Of a DNA stretch of 64,000 nt, positions 60,529-64,000 are shown in pieces. Under the pieces are notes generated by a model. It did no database searches and was not told the DNA's origin. It was given only the letters and a program-made list of their open reading frames with translations. A program made the position numbers and the translations under genes. Source of the stretch: CAYILR01 sp964364175 (lineage in GTDB: Bacteria; Bdellovibrionota; UBA1018); contig CAYILR010000001.1 of the NCBI GenBank assembly GCA_964364175.1, positions 1-64,000 of the forward strand, read 5' to 3'. Every line of letters starts with the position of its first letter. Positions within the stretch are counted from its first letter, which is position 1.

Positions 60529-61541
60529 CTATTCTTTGTTTTTCTTAGAAGCTTTACTGCTGATTTTTTTTATAGCGCGCTCAAAATCTTGATCTACCAA
60601 CAAAGAAAGTTGATCTTGTTTAGAACGAAATTTTTCATATTCTAGCTGGGCTTTATTCATAGCGCTCTCATGTGAAACCCTTCCTGCGTGCGTGAGGATT
60701 TCACGCTCACTCAGTTGAAGATAAGCGTCAAGTTTGGCAATCCAATCTTTCATAGACATAGCTTTTTTCCCAAGCGCTTGCAGCTCTGCAAAGTCGAGAT
60801 AAGCTGACACGATCAGATTGAGAATTTTTAACTCCTCCTCAGCGAGGTAATTCTTGGCAATACCTGCGCAGATTTTTTTAGACGTGTTCCTGACCAGGAA
60901 GTCAGTCCCATATGAGGACGATCTGCATCAGCGCGCTCTGTAATGATTTCGGCAACGGTCCGTCCATGCGCTGCCCAATGCATTTTGTTTTGTATAGTTG
61001 CGAAAAACTCTCGAGAGACATCAGCGTTTGGATCGTAGTCAATGCTGGTTGAGTAAATATCAAGAACCTTGCGCCAAAAAATCCGCTCAGATGAACGGAT
61101 GTCACGCACGCGGGCCAAGAGTTCCTCGAAGTAAATTACGCCGCCCACTTGTTTAAGGCGTTCGTCATCCATCGTGAATCCCTTGATCAAATATTCTCGG
61201 AGACGCTGCGTGGCCCAGATGCGGAACTGCGTGCCACGTTTTGTTTTGACGCGGTAACCGACCGAGATAATGACATCGAGGTTGAAGTGTTCGACTTGAT
61301 AGGTTTTTCCGTCCACGGCAGTTGTTGCATATTTTGCAACAGCTGCTTTTTCCTGAAGCTCATCCTCTTCAAAAAGGTTTGAAATGTGTTTTGAAATAAC
61401 CGATTTATCGCGTTGAAAAAGCTCAGTCATTTGATTCAACGAAAGCCACACTGTCTCGTTGATCATTTGGACTTCGATACGAGTGTCGCCGTCATCGGTT
61501 TTGTAGAGAAGAATTTCGCCTTTAGATTGTGAGTTACTCAT
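60529..61541 (-). pseudogene. RhuM family protein, split by a frameshift
   Basis: The first part (61541-60828) carries the RhuM N-terminal and middle regions: VWLSLNQMTELFQRDKSVIS, GYRVKTKRGTQFRIWATQRL, RADADRPHMGLTSW. After GTRLKK the frame drifts into a stop. The C-terminal part (about 60870-60529) continues in the -1 frame as AGIAKNYLAEEELKILNLIV and SAYLDFAELQALGKKAMSM. The break falls at a run of seven A residues just before TCTGCGC on the minus strand; one extra A, or -1 slippage, would join the two into a normal-length protein. RhuM proteins occur in genomic islands and their function is unclear. Confidence 0.8.
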
Positions 61542-61739
61542 GTTGTTCTAGGGTTACCCATCGAGTTGTTCAAAATACCATCAAAAAAAATGGCGCATAA
61601 ATTAACAAGAATAATCAACTGCTTAGCTGACATCAGCGGGCTGATGTTTGGATTAAAAAATTCCACCGGTGGAATTCCGGATAGTTGTGGTTGGATTGGA
61701 GGTTAACCTTTCAACAAATAATCGTTTCAGTGTAGGCAA
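61542..61739. promoter_or_regulatory. Intergenic region with two palindromes
   Basis: AATTCCACCGGTGGAATT at 61659-61676 is a perfect 18-base palindrome, and ACATCAGC-GG-GCTGATGT at 61630-61647 is a near-continuous 8-bp hairpin. They lie upstream of rhuM and downstream of the CopG-type antitoxin gene. They could be an operator and a terminator respectively; I see no gene here. Confidence 0.4.
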
Positions 61740-61976
61740 TTAAGCAGCTTCGTCTCTCAACTTCTCAAGTCCATCAATAATCAATTTTCGCATGAGGGAC
61801 TGATAAGGCACTCTTTCTTTGAGTGCCAAGAGCTTTAATTCAGCAATGACCTCTTCAGGAAGATTCACACTTGTGGGTTGCTTACGCTTACTTTTATTTT
61901 TACTGTAAGCGTCCTTGATCGCCTTGGTACTGAAGCTAACTTTGTTATAACCTTTTTCATTCACATAATTCGGCAT
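61740..61976 (-). CDS. CopG/RHH-type antitoxin paired with BrnT
   Basis: Protein of 78 residues. The C-terminal half is a ribbon-helix-helix: TSVNLPEEVIAELKLLALKE and RVPYQSLMRKLIIDGLEKL. The N-terminus is basic and polar (SKNKSKRKQ). RHH antitoxins commonly follow BrnT-type toxins, as here, where its start overlaps the toxin remnant by 20 bases. It likely binds its own operator, possibly the tandem repeats at 62300-62339. Confidence 0.8.
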   Translation of the reverse strand: MPNYVNEKGYNKVSFSTKAIKDAYSKNKSKRKQPTSVNLPEEVIAELKLLALKERVPYQSLMRKLIIDGLEKLRDEAA

Positions 61977-62298
61977 AGAGCCTCCGTTCTTTTCGGTTCA
62001 TGCGACGGATGTGAATAATCCGAATTTCAGAACCTCTCATCGTAAAACAAACAAATACCGGTTTGAGATCATCAGTCAGTCCCAAAAATCCATATCTAGG
62101 TTCATTTGCTTTAGGTCTCAGTTGCTCACCCAGCGCACGAATAGCCTCGATTTGGTAAAAAACTGATTAAGCCTCCTCTCGGGTCACCCCATGCTTTTCT
62201 TTATTCTTAGTAAGGTTTCCAAAATCCCAATCAAAATCAAAGTGAGTTTGGTGATCAAACCAATCAACTAACCATTGAGCAAAACGAAAAGAAGCCAA
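61957..62298 (-). pseudogene. BrnT-like toxin with an in-frame stop
   Basis: Reading the minus strand from TTG 62298 gives FDFDWDFGNLTKNKEKHGVT, then REEA, stop, SVFYQIEA, and later GLTDDLKPVFVCFTMRGSEI and RIIHIRRMNRKERRLY. This is the BrnT (RelE-fold ribonuclease) pattern: WDFGN..KN..KHGV...EA..VF and R.IHIR.M...ER. The stop is TAA (plus positions 62167-62169), at a site where the family has a coding residue. The toxin therefore ends about 43 residues in, unless read through. The antitoxin frame is intact. Confidence 0.75.
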
Positions 62299-62299
62299 A

Positions 62300-62339
62300 C
62301 ACTATACCTCACTATAATACACTATTATACACTATGTAA
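62300..62339. promoter_or_regulatory. Four tandem 10-bp repeats in the BrnT/antitoxin promoter
   Basis: CACTATACCT, CACTATAATA, CACTATTATA and CACTATGTAA follow one another without gap. One repeat per helical turn puts four identical faces on one side of the DNA, an arrangement used by ribbon-helix-helix repressors. They end two bases before the toxin start codon. Confidence 0.6.
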
Positions 62340-62340
62340 A
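62311..62340 (-). promoter_or_regulatory. Promoter of the BrnT/CopG pair
   Basis: On the minus strand, TTTACA (62340-62335) and TATAGT (62316-62311) are separated by 18 bases, each one mismatch from consensus. Both elements lie within the 10-bp repeats, so a repressor bound there would block RNA polymerase. Confidence 0.6.
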
Positions 62341-62428
62341 AGTATTTTGAATTTATGAATCGGCCAGTAGACTGCGAAAACTATGCCAGTCGCGATAAAG
62401 TTTTAATTGGGTAATGAGTGAAAAATGG

Positions 62429-62463
62429 GGTCAAACTTGAGCCATCAGGGTTCAGATTTGACC
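62429..62463. repeat. Imperfect inverted repeat, REP-like
   Basis: GGTCAAACTTGA and TCAGATTTGACC pair over 12 bases with two central mismatches, around an 11-base loop. The core TTGAGCCATCAGGGTTCA resembles the hairpin core at 59014-59033. No gene lies between this and the toxin promoter. Confidence 0.45.
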
Positions 62464-62524
62464 TAGTCCGGATTTTCAATTTACGGTCTTGCCAGAATGG
62501 GTGCAATGGTTGAAAAGTGACAAA

Positions 62525-62908
62525 ATGAAATTAGGATATGCACTTTTGTACGTGGATGATGTGAAAAAAACGATGGCGTTTTACACCAAGGCATTTGGAC
62601 TCAAGGTAGGGTTTCTGCACGAGAGCGGCCAATACGGTGAGATGGTCACCGGCGATACGAAGCTGGGATTTGTTCATCACGAGACGGCGGCTTCGCATGG
62701 ATTTAAATACGACAAAATGAGCCTCTCAAAAAAACCGCCCGCTTGCGAAATTGCATTCGTGACCAGCAATGTGGACAAGGCCTATACCAAAGCCATCAAT
62801 GCTGGGGCCGAGGCAGCCAGCGAACCCGAGAAGAAACCTTGGGGCCAAACGGTGAGTTATGTGCGCGACTGCAATGGGTTCTTGGTGGAAATTTGCTCGG
62901 AGATGTAA
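62525..62908 (+). CDS. VOC/glyoxalase-fold protein
   Basis: Protein of 127 residues with the vicinal oxygen chelate fold: LLYVDDVKKTMAFYTKAFGL at the start, GFVHHETA in the middle and VRDCNGFLVEI at the end, whose Glu is the usual metal ligand. Related proteins are glyoxalases, dioxygenases and antibiotic-binding proteins, and I cannot tell which applies. I start at ATG 62525, giving MKLGYALLYVDDV; an upstream ATG at 62489 adds 12 residues that look non-family. Confidence 0.85.
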   Translation: MKLGYALLYVDDVKKTMAFYTKAFGLKVGFLHESGQYGEMVTGDTKLGFVHHETAASHGFKYDKMSLSKKPPACEIAFVTSNVDKAYTKAINAGAEAASEPEKKPWGQTVSYVRDCNGFLVEICSEM

Positions 62909-62917
62909 CCGCTGCGG

Positions 62918-63112
62918 CTAGTCATCCAGACGCTTAACGCTGAATCCGCTGACTTCCTCATCGTTGAAGGTGTCGTAGGAAATCTGGATTGGCTTGCAGC
63001 AGACTTCGCAATCTTCGATATAGCTTTGTGCTCCGGATAATATTTCGCATACGAGCGATATTGGGGAGAAGCAGTACGGGCACTGTGTGGAGACTTCCTG
63101 TTCACTGATCAT
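62918..63112 (-). CDS. CPXCG-type cysteine-rich small protein
   Basis: Protein of 64 residues with two cysteine pairs: CPYC near the N-terminus and DCEVCCKPIQ in the middle. SGAQSYIEDCEVCC strongly resembles the CPXCG-motif cysteine-rich family, presumed zinc binding, with the first Gly replaced by Phe. Function unknown. It overlaps the start region of the upstream TonB-like gene end by 11 bases, so the two are probably co-expressed. Confidence 0.75.
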   Translation of the reverse strand: MISEQEVSTQCPYCFSPISLVCEILSGAQSYIEDCEVCCKPIQISYDTFNDEEVSGFSVKRLDD

Positions 63113-64000
63113 TTTTCGGAGTCTCGCTTTCTTTCTTTTGAATAATTTGTTCCCATGTTTTTTCCATATTTTCTACTCGCTGCTCTCGTCTAATTTTCGG
63201 ATCAATTTCGCCGATGGTTGAAAAATATTCGTAGGCGTATTGAAAATTAATAAACAAAATCCCTGGCGGCACAATAATGATAGGTGGAATATAGTGTGTG
63301 AATAGCCGCTCAATTTTTTCATTCAGGACATTGCGAAAGGCTCTACGCTTAAATAGGAGCTGATTTTTGAATTGAGCCGCATCTCCTACTTTACTGTCTT
63401 CAGGAATCCCGGTCATGGCCGAAGTGCTGAATTCGAATCTCGCTGCCAGGATGAGGTTGGAATTTTGGTTAAGCCAACTCTTCTGTTCGAGTGGCTCGTG
63501 CAGAGCATGAATCAAAATCGAAAGGACATAGGCCTTGAGAATTTTGTCGTCCGCAGTGACTTTGATAAATCGATCTGTGATTTTCCCCTGTGGAGTCACG
63601 ACAAAGTGAACGACTATGTTTCCCCGAACTCCCTGTTTGACCAGATCATCCGGATAACTCAGGCTGGAGTTGATTTTTCGCCAAATCGCCTGAACAAACG
63701 GCTGAATCAACGTCTCCTGCGCAGGAGTCATCAGTCTGGCAATGTCATAGGCATCAGCAACTGGTTTAGCGACCGTATCAGTGTCGGTCGTCTCACGTCG
63801 ACCACTTTGGAGATCGCCCGAAACCCAGTTGGGCTTAAGCTGATTGAGGGTGGGCGCCGGGGCCTGAGGCGCTGGTTTATTTTCAGAGGGCACTGGCTGC
63901 GCTTTGGGAACGTTCACTCGTTTGATCCGAGGAAGAGTCTGTTGTGGCTCCGGTGGAACCAGAACAATCCCAAACGAAGTTCGCGGAACCGCGATCTCAA
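63102..64000 (-). CDS. TonB-like energy-transducer protein, 5' end outside the window
   Basis: The frame is open to the edge at 64000, so the GTG at 63917 is probably internal. The visible N-terminal part is Pro/Lys/Gln rich (VLVPPEPQQTLPRIKR, PVPSENKPAPQAPAPT), like the periplasm-spanning stretch of TonB. The domain at about plus 63480-63720 (IWRKINSSLSYPDDLVKQGV, RGNIVVHFVVTPQGKITD) has the TonB C-terminal pattern, with Tyr-Pro before the basic/hydrophobic strand. The last 90 residues, with IPPIIIVPPGILFINFQYAY, are unusual for TonB. Partial. Confidence 0.7.
   Translation of the reverse strand, partial: EIAVPRTSFGIVLVPPEPQQTLPRIKRVNVPKAQPVPSENKPAPQAPAPTLNQLKPNWVSGDLQSGRRETTDTDTVAKPVADAYDIARLMTPAQETLIQPFVQAIWRKINSSLSYPDDLVKQGVRGNIVVHFVVTPQGKITDRFIKVTADDKILKAYVLSILIHALHEPLEQKSWLNQNSNLILAARFEFSTSAMTGIPEDSKVGDAAQFKNQLLFKRRAFRNVLNEKIERLFTHYIPPIIIVPPGILFINFQYAYEYFSTIGEIDPKIRREQRVENMEKTWEQIIQKKESETPKNDQ

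Overview
The window looks like a near-origin region of a Gram-negative bacterium of the deltaproteobacterial/Bdellovibrionota kind. It opens with recF-gyrB-(fabH)-gyrA and holds lipoprotein, TonB-like, SurA-like and outer-membrane-like genes. Lineage is inferred from gene content and order only; I could not run a phylogeny.

Layout. 1-10 kb, plus strand: recF (N-terminus not readable in one frame), gyrB, fabH, gyrA, a TPR lipoprotein, the membrane part of an F-type ATP synthase (atpZ-like, atpI-like, atpB, atpE) and a TRL-like lipoprotein. 10-20.3 kb, minus strand: a tightly packed run mfd > PpiC > surA-like > pdxA > phosphohexomutase > uvrA. 20.4-43.4 kb, plus strand: two consecutive complex I clusters. 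The second (30.2-43.4 kb) is a complete, canonical nuoA-N. The first (20.4-30.1 kb) has eleven intact genes in the order A B C D H I J K L M N, without E, F and G. It keeps the cysteine ligands of its iron-sulfur clusters but has lost the quinone-binding His and Tyr of NuoD, the NuoH acidic loop, and most buried Glu/Lys residues that carry protons in NuoK, L, M and N. I regard this divergent, apparently non-canonical complex as the most interesting system here.

43.4-48.4 kb: a large GYF/TPR membrane protein, serS, and tRNA-Ser(UGA) two bases after serS. The tRNA is followed by a structured non-coding region built from sense and antisense copies of the tRNA 3' end. A related 68-70 bp unit follows the second tRNA-Ser (GGA) at 58.0 kb. 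48.4-57.8 kb: assorted chromosomal genes (YddA-type ABC transporter, tRNA-Ile(CAU), DUF4442 protein, a secreted Tyr-rich protein next to a subtilase, HD hydrolase, KirBac channel, type II NADH dehydrogenase, crcB, ppa, a GST).

57.9-62.5 kb: an accessory patch starting at tRNA-Ser(GGA). It holds a TumE-type toxin-antitoxin pair, a DUF2779 nuclease-like protein, a frameshifted rhuM, and a CopG/BrnT pair whose toxin has an in-frame stop. The BrnT promoter lies inside four 10-bp tandem repeats. 62.5-64 kb: a VOC-domain protein, a CPXCG zinc-binding-type protein and a TonB-like protein running off the window.

How it fits together: the window is rich in respiratory and bioenergetic genes (two complex I clusters, NDH-2, ATP synthase F0 genes, pyrophosphatase), so it may matter for how this organism handles NADH and ion gradients.
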